A stretch of 64,000 nucleotides of DNA. It comes from Trichothecium roseum (Eukaryota; Ascomycota; Sordariomycetes; Hypocreales). Position 1 is the first letter of the stretch. Every line of letters begins with the position of its first letter. The position numbers were made by a program, and so were the translations under genes. The stretch spans positions 3,782,001-3,846,000 of the forward strand of contig CM047942.1 of the NCBI GenBank assembly GCA_026184415.1. The letters are read 5' to 3'. Of the stretch, positions 10,855 to 23,026 are shown piece by piece. Below the pieces are notes generated by a model that searched no databases, was not told the origin of the DNA, and saw nothing but the letters and a program-made list of their open reading frames with translations.

Positions 10855-13841
10855 ATTTTTTCTTCTCGTGAAGTCGCTGTTTGTTACATAGCAAATGTGG
10901 CGACGAGGACCAACGAGTTAGATCAACGACATTTATTAGTACGTAGCAAGAACGAGGAATAATTACTAAGCCATGGTTGTCTTTTGGCAGAAGTGACTTC
11001 GTAATCTCCACTGACTTAAGGTTGTCCTAAGCCCGATATTGGCATTGGCATTAGCTCTTTCCCCGGGGAGGCAGTCAGAGGGGGTCAGAAGCGGGAGAGA
11101 AGCCTGCGGCAGGTGCCCCAAGGGCCCTGGAAGAGCCTCCCAAACATTGAGGACTACATGACCTTAGTAGGTACAGGTATATACTGCTCCAAGCATCCTC
11201 GATAAGAACATACATTACATTTGAATGGAACCTAGGTAAGTTAGGTAGGTACTAGTTTCAGAGGATAGGAATAATGGGAAGCACCCATAATAGCACAGCT
11301 ACTAGGAGCTGTAGCAGCCGTTGTAGGTAGTTACACTCACAACAGCCCTTAAAACATTCCCATCAGCTGGCAAAGGCAGGCTCGAGCAGTATGCACACTC
11401 TCGCAGTAACCCTTAGAGCAACCCTCGTGGCAGACGAAAGAGGCCATGCTTGAGCAGAACACGTACTACTACTATCAAGAACAGTTCTCAAAGGAAATCT
11501 CATGACAGCCGGTCCTTGTAGCCGGCCAAAGCAGCCTAACAAAACAGCTATCCCAACGCGAGCGGCATTGCGAACCCTTCTACTACGACATATACGGAGT
11601 ATTAGCAAATGGATTGCAAGAGCTATGTAGGAGCAAGCGGTTGAAAAGCTTTTCCGGACCCTCACCGTCTATAGTGTCTGGTTTTGTACTCTACATAATA
11701 CTCCGTAGATTGAGGGACAGCCCGAGGTCAGCCTAGGGGTCTGTGTGATATCGAGGCCTCCTCTACTACTCCACTACTGCCACAGCATCGCGGATTGGGG
11801 TTCAGTGCGGAGTCCAGCGGTTTGAAAAAGGCGGAACGATCAGAACTGGGTTAGGTACCCCGTTCTCCTGAATACCTGTACTCCGCACTCCGGCCTTTGC
11901 AGTTTTACTATTACGATCAGCGAGCGTGGATGTTGACTCTTCGGGTAGCACAGGAAGGAACAGGGGCCAGCTCACGTGGAAGCCGGCGGTGAAGAGCTAT
12001 GCCGGGACGGGGACCGGAACCCGGGACCCTTTGGCAACCCGAATTCCTGGTTCTCCGCTACGTGTCTTTGCTTTTGCCAGGAGGGTTTATTTTTAAGCTT
12101 TGGGCCGTTGACCAGGCTTTGGCCGCGCCATCGATCAAGTGTCCAAGCTCGCACAGCGCCGCCGCTGTAACCACATTCTTGCAGACTACATACTACTCCG
12201 TAACTATGTAGTAGTAATAGGGACTTGAACTGACTCGGCGACTTGCAAACCACGGAGTGGAGTATTGCATAGTATGTACATAGTACTATGCAACAAACCC
12301 ACAAAGTCTCGGAGATGAGACACGGTGATTTGGAGACATCAAGGTGTGGCGGAATCCCTCGCCTCTTCTAGAAACCCTTCTAATACCTCCCGAATCCGGA
12401 AGAGTGCGTGTACATGAATGCCCGGCAAAGAATCAGCATTCGTGATAGTGGCAAAAGACGGACTTGGAATAAACGTTGGTCGGCCCATCGAGGTTGCAAT
12501 CAACCACCACACCTTTAGGCCCTGATCACCCTTCAGTTTTCTTATCAAAGCCGCAGCCATGTGGTACAAAGCATGGTCGCTAGCTACGAAGAAAAGTAAC
12601 GGCACCAATGAGAAACTTGCCCCGAGATTACGGAGTACATGACCCGTTATAGTGCTAGTCGTTCCAAAAGGATCTCGAACAACCCTCAGGTGTCCCCCTC
12701 CCAGGGCCAGGGAGGAGAGGAGAGGATATCATGGATGCCCTGCCGGCAAGTCAAATCGTTGGCATGGATTCAAATGTGAAAAATGACAGTGCGCGCGGCA
12801 ATGCCCGCAGTGGTCCGCAAGAGACTCCTTGAAGTGGAAAATCGGAAGGCGGAGGTTCTCCGAAAAAAAAAGAGCTCAATCGAGAAGTTGGCAAGGGCTT
12901 GTAGGCAGATGCCGAGCGGGCAGGCCTTTTAGACGATAATGCTCCGTGCTTCAGGTATGCACTCGAACGGGTGTCAAAAGAACACAGACGGTCGTCGCCA
13001 TAGGGAGCCTCTGCCAGCGACGCCTGTATTTCTGTCATGGAGAGGGCATCATATATGGATGGTTCCCCGCATGCAAGCAAGGTCATGTCATGCTTAAGAG
13101 CGGTGGAGAAGAAATAGTCTTGGAAAGAAGAAAAGCAGGACTGCGGAGTAACTATGTAGGTAACAGAAACTAACAGCAAGGCCGGCCCTTCGTATTTTGA
13201 CATTTGATGCGGGTCGATTTTAGTCAAGACTGAAGAGGTCCAAGCACCGAGGTTTCCAAATGACTCGTGGGTCTGGCTTGCGGTGAATCTGGCGCGGGCT
13301 GGGAGAAGAAGAAGGAGATGAAGATGATGAAGATGATGATGATGAGTCTGCTAAGTGACAGAAGAAAAGAAGGAGGGGAAGAAGGACCTGCTTTCAAAAA
13401 AGCATCATCTTGTCGTCGTTCTAGAAAAGAAAAAAAGCAAATAATCCTGCAGGGTCCAAGGAACGGTTTAGTATTCCCCCAGGTTGCGGCAAACACATCC
13501 ATCCAATCCCATTGCAACCCTCCACCTTCTTCCACCACCATTCTTCCCCCGGGGGTCCATTTCCCTCAAGGGCTCTAAAAGAACTTTGCCCTGATTGGTG
13601 CGCTTATAGAACTCCGACGAATCAAGGCTAAGAGTCACGGCAAAAGGCCAGTCCGTAATTCTCCACTTCGGTCTAGGGTGACAAGGCGCCGAGTCTGCCC
13701 TCTTTTTTTCCCTCCTTCTCCGTCGTCTTAGTAGTTGTCTACTCCGTAATAGGCCCTACCATTTATGATTCCCGTGCCATGCGGGGTACGGGGGTTCGGC
13801 GGCCTGGGCTTGCATGCTTTCTTTTACCTTTTTTTTTCTTA

Positions 13842-13867
13842 AGAGAGAGAGAGAGAGAGAGAGAGAG
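13842..13867. repeat. (AG)13 microsatellite
   Basis: Thirteen AG dinucleotides next to a T-run (13829-13838). Confidence 0.9.
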
Positions 13868-14747
13868 GCATATCTCCAGATGAAGCTACCGAGTCGCCCC
13901 ATACTCCTGATCCAGACATCCTGTCCAGGTACCAGAAGCTCTGCCATGGCACACGGGTCCCAATGATCAAGGTCGGCCGGTGAGGAACTGAGACATACAT
14001 ACTATGCAACTTTGAATTGCAAGGTTGAGGGGCTGTCACCTTCGCATAATGCTTCTTTAAAGGGCCAAATATCATGGTTTCTTACCAAGGTCTTGGTCAG
14101 CAAACTTCAAGCACAGCTTGTTAGGTGGACCGTGGACCCAAAAGGTAGTCAGTATGTAGTAGTACTCCGTAGTATGGATGTATGTACGGAGTAGGTCGTA
14201 TTAAGGACTGCTCGCTTCTGCTAGTCCCGGGTCACGATGGTTTGTAGAGACGGAGGACATCACCGGCTATAGTTAAAGCTACTACAACTAACCCGGCACG
14301 ATCAGCGAGAACCCGGTGGCGGCACCCTTGCCTCTTGCCCCTTCCCTTACGGAGTACACACACCCCCCTTCTGAATCTCTGCGTCGCTTTCGCTCTCGCC
14401 CCCCCCTCCCCTTCCCCGGACCCGCGTCCTTGAATTGTATAAAGTTATCACATAGTAGTATTCTGAAAGCCCTCCCGCCTTTTTTCTTGATTTGTTTCTT
14501 TAGCGAACGTGTATCCATCAAATATTCATCGTGAAAACTCGACCTGAAACCACCACGGAACCCACATCGGAATCTTGCCGAAATCTGGCGCATGCTCCGA
14601 TTCATCGGCTGATGGCGGTGATGGCATTTGGTTATGCATATTAGTTCTTCAGCGAGGAAACAACACCTGTGTTGAAAGAAAAAAAAAGACAAAAGAGGGA
14701 AAAAAGAAAAACTTGATTTGCGAACCAATCATCGAATCCATCTGAAC

Positions 14748-17185
14748 ATGTTGCTGTATACTAAACTCGCTGCGCCCAAGGTGCCTAAGAAGCGATCGCG
14801 TGCTGGTATGTCGTTGGTTATTTTCCTTCTATTTATCTGGCCAAAGAAACCTAGGAGGTACAATTCTATTTCACGGCAGTTGGCTAATATTGGATCCGTT
14901 TGGAATAAAAACCAACAGGCTGCAACTATTGGTAAGTCTCTCGATGGGTAGTGGGAAGGAAAGTGCTCCTGCTAACATAATCTTTCTTAGTAAGGAAAAG
15001 GTATACATGACGTGACTTCCTGAGTCTTCTCCAACATTGAACTATTAATTCTCACAATTTTGCAGAAGAAGAAATGCGATGAGACTCGACCCCAGTGCGC
15101 TCGATGCGAGGAGCGTGGGCAGGATTGTACTTATGAGCCCATCAAACCTCGGCAGCGTCGTAAACGTACCAGCATCTCGCTCGACACCCAACCCGGAACA
15201 TTGACCAGCTCGGTGCGAGATTGGCAGAAGCCATGGTCTGCTGGAGACATGCCTGGCAATGAGTGGCAGCAGGACTTCCAGGCAACCTACGAGAAGATTC
15301 AACATGAATTTCTCATGAGGAACGATGGGGACACGTCAGCCAAGACGTTCGGTGGTGAACTCGACAACGGATACTACCCTTGGACGCCCGGTACTTCTAC
15401 CGCCTTTTCGCCCATGACGACGACCACGTTCGACTTGCACAACATTAGCGACCAGACTGTAATCATGGACGATGAACATGTCGACGAGGTGGTCCGACGC
15501 GAGTCCTATATGCCCAACTCCAGCTACTTGCCATCTTCATTGGTACCGTTTCATGGCGAGCCGACGCCTCACCTCGAATTCTGCCTACCCATGTATAGCG
15601 AATTTTCTCCCAACAAGAACCGCCGCGTGCTCATAGATCACTTCTGCAACGTCTTATCGCACTTGATTGTCCTTCGCGAGGAGAACGGTAACCCCTTCCA
15701 GCAGCTCGTTTTGCCTTTGTGCCATACGAGTCCTGCCGTCATGGATGCTGTATATGCTCTAGCGAGCGCACATCTTGAATACCGTGGTGTTGAAACTGGA
15801 GAAACGAGTGAATTCTTTCACGGCCGCGCAATTCAGGCCTTAGCGAGGCTGATTGAGCAGGGCGGGGGTGTAAGGAAGCATGAACTGCTGGCGGCAATCA
15901 TGTTGATTGTCTACTATGAAGTGGTGAGTACGGGTAACATTGATATGTAACACGCGTTGATAATTAACACTGTGCAGCTGGTACAGAAGGGTCGATCGAA
16001 CTTAGTAGATACTCACCTCAAAGGGGCCATGACTATTCTGAGCAACGTCGAATACCAAAAGGACGCAACCGGCGATTTCCTCGAGAGGGTAAGTCCCTAG
16101 ACCTAACGAGACGGACGCAGCTAATGGCATAGTAGGCCTTCAGGTTTTACGATGTGATTGCGGCTCTCTCCCTTGGCACAGCGCCCTTGTCTTCCGCCCC
16201 CGGACGCGGTTCACTCTCGCCTCTACCTCCTCTCGACGCCAGGGGTGCAGCGTCGCCGCTTGGCAGCGTTGATACACTTCTGGGCATGGCAACGACGCTG
16301 TGGCCTATTATTCATAGATTGTCGAACCTTGCTGGCATCAGGGACGAGTTGGATACTGCAGTGAGTCTAGGCCAGTCCACCAAGGCAGCCGTCCTCCGCA
16401 CAGAGCTCGAGACGACGACATCAGCCATCCAAGTTGCTCTCAAGCAGTGGCAGCCGATCTTGCCCCCCGGCTTCTACTACAGCGCGGAAACCACCACAGT
16501 ATACAGATTCGACAGTAAGGACCAGGGGTCGTCAGACACCACGGCCGAGCACGCTCAACTTCAAGGTGTGCTCAACAACTCACTGGCCTACCGACACTCA
16601 GCGTTCGTATACCTGTACCGCACGATCCAGAACTACCCCCGCGACCACCCACTTGTACAGCAACACGCACATGCCAGTCTCGTTCACTGCGTTGGCACGG
16701 TGCGCAGTGATGGGCCCATGAGCGCCTTACTGTGGCCCCTGTTTGTAGCGGCATGCGAAGCAGAGCAGTCTAGTGGAGATAGGGACCTGGCGCAACAGGT
16801 GTTCGTAGCGATTGATAGGAGACAGGGCATGGCTAACATCGAGAGGGCTTGGTGCATAGTGCAGGAGGTCTGGAGGAGGGCCGACGAGGCGGAGCTGACG
16901 ACACTGCAGGAGGAGCAGGATGGGGAAGAGGACAATGTCAAAGACGCTGAGTACCAAGGCAACGACCAGGTTCCAAGAACACACGAGAGCGAGGGGGTTG
17001 CTGTTGTCACAGAAAAGAACGCGGCAGGTGGAGTACCGAGTAAATCATGGCATGGTGGACAAGAAAGGGAAGTGTCATCGGAACGCGCAGAAAAACCGGC
17101 CGCTTCCGGACAACTCAAGAGGAAGGGAGGGGACCTTTGGAGGAGGGTCAGTCGCGACATGGGAGTGACCATCGTGTTCGGGTGA
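14748..17185 (+). CDS. Zn2Cys6 transcription factor, zinc cluster split by three introns
   Basis: Six-exon model: 14748-14805, 14919-14931, 14991-15000, 15066-15923, 15978-16088, 16136-17185; 699 aa. The joined exons 1-4 give C21-x2-C24-x6-C31-x6-C38-x2-C41-x6-C48 (CNYC, KKKKCDE, CARC, DCTYE), a canonical Zn(II)2Cys6 cluster preceded by basic PKKRSRAG. Exons 2 and 3 are only 13 and 10 nt long. All introns have GT-AG ends (gtatgt, gtaagt, gtatac, gtgagt, gtaagt) and the phases fit. The middle region (MDAVYALASAHLEYRG; FRFYDVIAALSLG) fits the fungal-specific transcription factor domain 2 type. The tail (about 600-699) is polar and looks disordered. It is a nuclear DNA-binding regulator with unknown targets. 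An earlier start upstream of 14748 is possible but unsupported. Confidence 0.88.
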
Positions 17186-20100
17186 AAAGAGCCCAGCGTT
17201 TCGAGTACGATGCCACTCAACAAGTTAAATGATGGGGAGCGCCTTAATCTATCTTTGGGTCCCCCCCCGGGGATAGGCTCGCGAGCCGCACACACGAGCC
17301 AGAACCCGCCCGCTATCTTGAACTGCTAGTGATGCAAGCCCACTTGGAAAACCAGGTGTGTGCGCATGGCAAGGGGTAGCCACGAAGGATGCTCTGACAT
17401 GATGTTGGACAGCGGCTCTGGAACAATCGCTCGCCTGATATGCGGTGTAACAACGCCCTAGAAGGACATGCCTGGCTCTTGAGACGGGAAGCAGGTCTCC
17501 AATGAGCACTTGTCTTGTTGGGATGCTGTGGAAAACGGGGATTTCCGTCATAAGCATAGCCCGATGCTGTCACATTCACTTGACCTGCACCCCGGAACGA
17601 TCAGAAGCCTCTAAACACGCCGACGACCACATGTCTTCTGGATGTTCCTCGGCCCTATCGGCAGACGCGAGGTCTGGCCGCAGCAGGGACCCTGTCATGG
17701 ATCGTGAACCCTCGTCAGAAACTGCAGAGTGGGATAGGATGACAGGGAGGTCTGGAGTTGGTGGATAAGATGGGCACAAGCATGGTCCGTGATGAAAGCG
17801 GACTAGTATTACCTAGCATGTAACTACCACCGCAGAGTCTTTTACTTTAGGACATTAGACCTTGGACGAGGTTGTCAGATGTGAAGGTGCGAAGGGAGTG
17901 TTTTGGAACTTGGGAGGCTGAGAGAACAGGATATTCTTCTTAGGGGCAGGCTATTGAAGGCGTACATGTCTTGTCGCTATGACTACTCCGTAGTTTATAA
18001 CCCATTTTCAGTATATGGCTCAGTAATTCGAACCAAAGTGATATATGTACGGAGTGAGCATGCACAAACATACTCCGTACACACATTTTAGATGGTCCTG
18101 ATTGTAACTTCTAACAATGTAGCTGCAGGCCTTCGGATCCGCTCGGCACGATGAAAAGTTATTCAACGATGGATCATGAGCCGTTTGAGCCCTGAGTGAC
18201 TTATTCCTCATGAGAGACACCCTTCCCCAAATAAGTGGTCAAAGTGTATGGAAGTTGGAAGGAAAAAGTGGAAGATGGAACGAGCGGAGCCTTGGAGTAG
18301 GGTAGTGTATTGCGCGCACGGGGGGCGCGGGGCGATTTGGATACCTTAAACGGGGGACAACGACGGACGGCCTGGCGGCCCGGACGGCAACACACGTAAG
18401 AGGAGGAGGAGGGGGAGGAGGAAGATACTGGACAGACAGAGACGATGAGGAGGAGGACGACGACGGTACTCTCCGTGGGTGGGGCACGGAAAACAGTGAC
18501 GGAAAGTTTTCCGCTCGCTCCGTTTGGGTGGGGGATGGGGGGCCAGCCAGCTGAGGGCCCCTACCTAAGGTAGTGGTTTAACATAGTACGGAGTATACAC
18601 AACATACCCAGGATCCCATATTAAAGCTATCAATTCTGGGGGAGAGGTAAGATGGTAACTTGGCGCAGTTATGGTATGAGGTTCTCAGCACATGACAGAC
18701 TTGGTTATTCCGTGATCCATCACCGAGTGGTACTTGTTGGGCTGTGAATTGTAGTAGTACTTGGTACTAGTATCAAGTGCTAGCTGCGGCACTTGACGGT
18801 GTCGTGATGGTGCGTGTGCTATTACGGGTGGGTGCATTGGCCACCCCGGATCGTCTGGGAAAGAAGGATTCAAGGCCAGTGTCTATCAAGAAATATGCCG
18901 CGAAGTACGGAGCATGTTCGAGAAAGAGAGATAGAGTGTGTGTGAGTGAGAAAAGTCATACACGTAGAAAAAGATGGAGATGAAAAATATTATGGGGCTT
19001 GGTTGGGCCATCTTCCCCAGACTCTGTTCTCTTGCTGTCAGAGAAGGAAGATGAAAAGATACGTGTCGGATTTCAGAAACGACGGCGCGTGAGCTGTGCG
19101 CCGGGGATCTACTATATCTATACTATGTGGTAATAGAGCGCGCATGGGAGATTGGGAAGCGTTGTTGGTGTTGGTGTTGGTGGCGGTAGTGGTTGGGGTT
19201 TGGGAGTTGGGGTAGTTATTATTGAGAGAGCGGACGGCAGTAGGCCCACGAGCCGTTGCATACTATGTAGATGTCACCCATGGATGGTATCCAAGGTGTT
19301 TATTGGCATGGCATAAAGCTAGGAGAGGAGATAGGGATGGAAAGGCTAGAGCTGAGGGCGAGGCTGCTAATACTACTGCTGGTAGTTATTAGGAGTGACC
19401 AGGTGGCTGGGATGAAACACGACGAGGTGCATACCCCGGTGAGACATGAGAGATGAGGTATTGATATCAGATCGTGCTAATTGAGTTCTTTAGGGGGAAG
19501 GGGGGGTGGGGGGTTGCCGTCTTGTCGTTGCGGTGATTTACTCCGGAAGAGAATTGGAGTAGACCAAAAAAAAAGTCTCCATCTAAGAATCCATTCATTC
19601 ATGATCCATCTCCGTTGCCAAGCGGGCTGTTTTAGGAAGGAAATGGATGGAAGACACCAAGCTTAGGGTTTACCATCCGTGGCTGCGGGGTTCCTCTCCC
19701 TTCTCTAGTAGGATACTGGGGAGGAGTGCAGAATACCACTAGTACTGAAGACCATCACTACCTAGACGGGTTGTAGTAGCGATTCTCTAGGTACGAAGCC
19801 CCTACGAAAGCAGGGCAACGGGTGGGGCCCACAGAACAAGAAACGTGGTCCCTGGGCTTCTTCCTCCCCCCCCTCACCCCCTGGCTGGCGTGCGCTTGTC
19901 TTTCCATTCTCCTGCCAAAATGCTCATGTTTCTATCCCACCCGAGCGCTAGTCGTAGTATCCCACTTTATCCTGCCAATGACACCATCCCACTCGGATGG
20001 GACAGGCCGTCAGTGGATTCTACACCTATTTTTCTCGATTTTTTCTTCTACTGCTACCCATTCCTGGGCGCACACAATCCAGCAGACCGGTTCACCGTTT

Positions 20101-23026
20101 GCGAAGCCTGAGTCGGGACAGGGTGATCTACGCCATGGGTCTGGGATTGGGATGGCTCACCGTCCGGCAGCCCAGCCCCAATCCACCCGTACCGTTCAAT
20201 CAAATCGGACATCACTTGGCGATGCGGCCATGACAGATCTGGTGGTTGCACGCATCCATCTCTCTGGTTTATTGCCCTCTCCTCTATGGATTAGAGTGGT
20301 ATGGTGTTTGATGGGCTTCAACTGTGTCCAAAAACTGCTTCTATCACGATGATCTACTGCCAATGATACACGGAGGGCCCCAGCCTTAACCCTGCATTGT
20401 ATCTGCAAAGTAGATGCGTTGTGCTTCTCGCCGATCCCCACGCGGAAGCGCCGAGTGAGATGAAATGGCTAACTGGTTTTGAAGGTGTCAAACTTCGGCT
20501 CCTCGACCACCCGTTACCATATACACCCATATGCACCACGCGGTAACAGTTAGGTCTGTCACATCTCGCATATAAACTATACTCCAAATTCCACACGCTG
20601 CATCAATAGTACGTGACCGAACGCGCCCTATGACGGTTGCCATGTCCGCAAACCCACCCACCCCCCTTTGGGAAGAACCATGCGCCAGTCTCCTTGGCTA
20701 TACTTGTCCCCTCGCGGCGGCCGTTCGGACTACTCCGTGAAAATGGAGAATAAGAAAGGAGAACGGCAAGGCTCGATGAAGAAGCGTACGCTGCAGAATC
20801 TGTCGACGTGCAGGGCGATCTCACATACCGAATCTGTGCTAGCAGCTTCTTTGTCTACTAGCGGACAATGGTTGGCATAGGCTCGATGCAAATTCCGCCG
20901 CCGGCGGTTTCACGATGATACTATGTATGTCCAATCACCCACGGACCACGCAGTCCTGCTCGCACCGGAACTGAGCACCTTGCCATGCCGTGATATGCCT
21001 CTCTCCTTCCATGCTCATGTACAGTACTACTTGCTCACCCTCCCTTGCCTATTACCACAATAGAAGCAAGTATCTACAGTCTCGCACGGATATACGGGGT
21101 ATACATAAGTAGTAACATTGCATTACTGCTAGTATGTATTGATATACCTAGCACGTAGGCTTTTATCAGGGACGTGCGATCGAGGGGTAGGCAAGCAGGT
21201 AAGCGGCGGCCGACCCGCTGCTGCCACAGGGGCCTGCCAGAAGTAGGTGGGTTGCATCGATCAATACGACGTTCGCGATGGCATGGTAGCTTTCAACCTA
21301 AATGCCGCTTCTCGAAGAAGAAACAAGAGAAGAAATGCCCGCAGAATTATTCCCCATCATTGCACACGCACCAAGCTGCTTCATCGCGTGAATCGTCCTG
21401 GATATTTGGTGGCTTGCCATTCTGATGATCCCGGAAGTCAAGACTTGGTGGCTCACTTTGACATGATGAACGGGACACATGCGCACTCTCCCCAGGAGAG
21501 TGTTTAATGCCAGTGGTAGTGAGCGGAAACCGCTCCTGGCTTTGCTGGTAGTACCGAACAGAGTTCTTCTTTTGAGGTCGAGGTTGTTGTTGACAGTGCT
21601 CCGTGAACGCTGTCCCGGCTGGCCTGACGCTATGTTCAAGTGTCTACTGCGCGTTACTACGTTCTCCGTACACGCACGACTCATGAATGACGGGAATGGC
21701 AGCGGTACTCCATAGCCCTGAGTAATAATGCCTATGCATTGCTAGCTGACAGCTGTGCATAAACTGGACTCTCGGCCCTGTCAAGCGGACTACGCCAGGC
21801 TGGTAGTGGCAAAGGATGCACGAGTGCTTAGTGTCTACATGCCATGGATGTTTCCAACCGACAATTACAAGGTCTGAACCATGCAGATAGCAACTTCTTT
21901 CCGTCTCCAACCGCCTCCTCCCACTCGGAACAAGCAAATATCCCAATGTTTTGCGGTCCTGGCTATTTGACTAGTAGGAGCAGGAGTGATGCTACTACTG
22001 CTGCCACTACTGCTGCTACTTATGTAACTGGTCTACTAGCACGGCGCCACGTCCTTGCCAACGTCGATGACACTGGCATCTAACTAACAAGACTCCCCCC
22101 TCCTCTTATCGTCAACCCTCCTCCATCTTCCCTGTTGTTATACTTAATGAAAGTATGGGGCATGCTATGTTGATCCCAGCTCCGTTACCTCCGACTGCTA
22201 CCCCAGGTCGGCTCCCCTTCCCTTCAGCTGTCATTAACCTTATTAATGTTCATAGGTATCCATACCTTGTGGCTTTCCCATTAGCTCCCCCTTGCTATCT
22301 GCTGGCCCAGTCCCCCCCCCCCCCCCCCTTTGAAAGCACATAAGAACTCTTGCATTATACACATATATGGAGCGTAGGTATCCCAAGACGTCTACGGAGT
22401 ATAAGTGTTGAGAACCCCACTCATCGCTGCAATCATAACGGACCGTGGGTTCACTGCTCCATTGATATCCCCCCCTTCTTTTCCACTCTTTGTTCGATAA
22501 AGTCCGCGTCCATTTAGTGTTGCCCCATCAGATCGCATATTGGAAACAACCTCGGAACAAGCAGGGAATCTCGAACAAGCAGTCCTTTTCTCCCATGTGC
22601 TTTGATCAGACCGAAAGCACAAAAAGGAAGCAAGGGGACTCGCGTTGACGTCGTTAGCGTTGTTGGCTATAGACTTTTTGATTTCGTTCCGGCATTTTTG
22701 TCTTTTTTTCTGTTTGGCCCTTTTCTTTTTTCTTTTTTTTTTGTCTCGCCCCTTCTGTACTCCGTAACCTCGAAAAAGGGTGGCCCTCACCCAAAGATCG
22801 AAATCCTTGAGTGGTCACGAGGAACCTGGGACCCGCGAAACAACGGCCCGCAAACGACAAGCGAATTGAACCCCGCCCTACGGAGTAAAATACGGTAGCA
22901 ACTAGCCCGACGCTGTACTCCATACCTACACCGACCATACCGACTAGGAAGGATTTGGCCAACAAAAAAAAAGGGAAAAAAAAAGCGAGAAGGCGCCTCA
23001 CCAGCGCTATTATTCACTGGTTGAGC
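17186..23026. other. 5.8-kb gene-poor region
   Basis: I recognise no protein or RNA gene. There are many short GTAG/TAGTAG runs, a 17-C tract (22312-22328), T-rich tracts near 22690-22742, and TACGGAGT/ACTCCGTA copies near 17984, 18048, 18072, 18588, 22394, 22758 and 22880. The 3' end, with T- and A-runs, is probably the promoter and 5' UTR of the Zn2Cys6 gene at 23027. Confidence 0.5.
22312..22328. repeat. Poly-C tract
   Basis: A homopolymer of about 17 C, flanked by further CCCC-rich sequence. A sequencing length error here is possible. Confidence 0.8.

Larger units (their letters stand above)
8713..14747. other. 6-kb gene-poor region with microsatellites
   Basis: No gene supported. It contains (TGGA)8, (TAG)9 and (AG)13 microsatellites, a T-run at 9372-9383, a G-run near 10445-10454, and ACTCCGTA/TACGGAGT copies near 9862, 10241, 11586, 11700, 12195, 12638, 13741, 14165, 14187 and 14349. 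Two open frames on the minus strand (12339-12608 and 12751-13227) look like neither a known protein nor a spliced gene. The last 300 bp are presumably the promoter of the zinc-cluster gene at 14748. Confidence 0.5.

Noticed and set aside
11990..12060. tRNA-like stretch with GGACCGGAACCCGGGACC
   Set aside because: No acceptor, D or anticodon arms can be paired; only a T-arm-like GC-rich run.
12339..13227. Two minus-strand frames (89 and 158 aa) in the gene-poor region
   Set aside because: They read somewhat like protein but show no family match, start context or splice partner.
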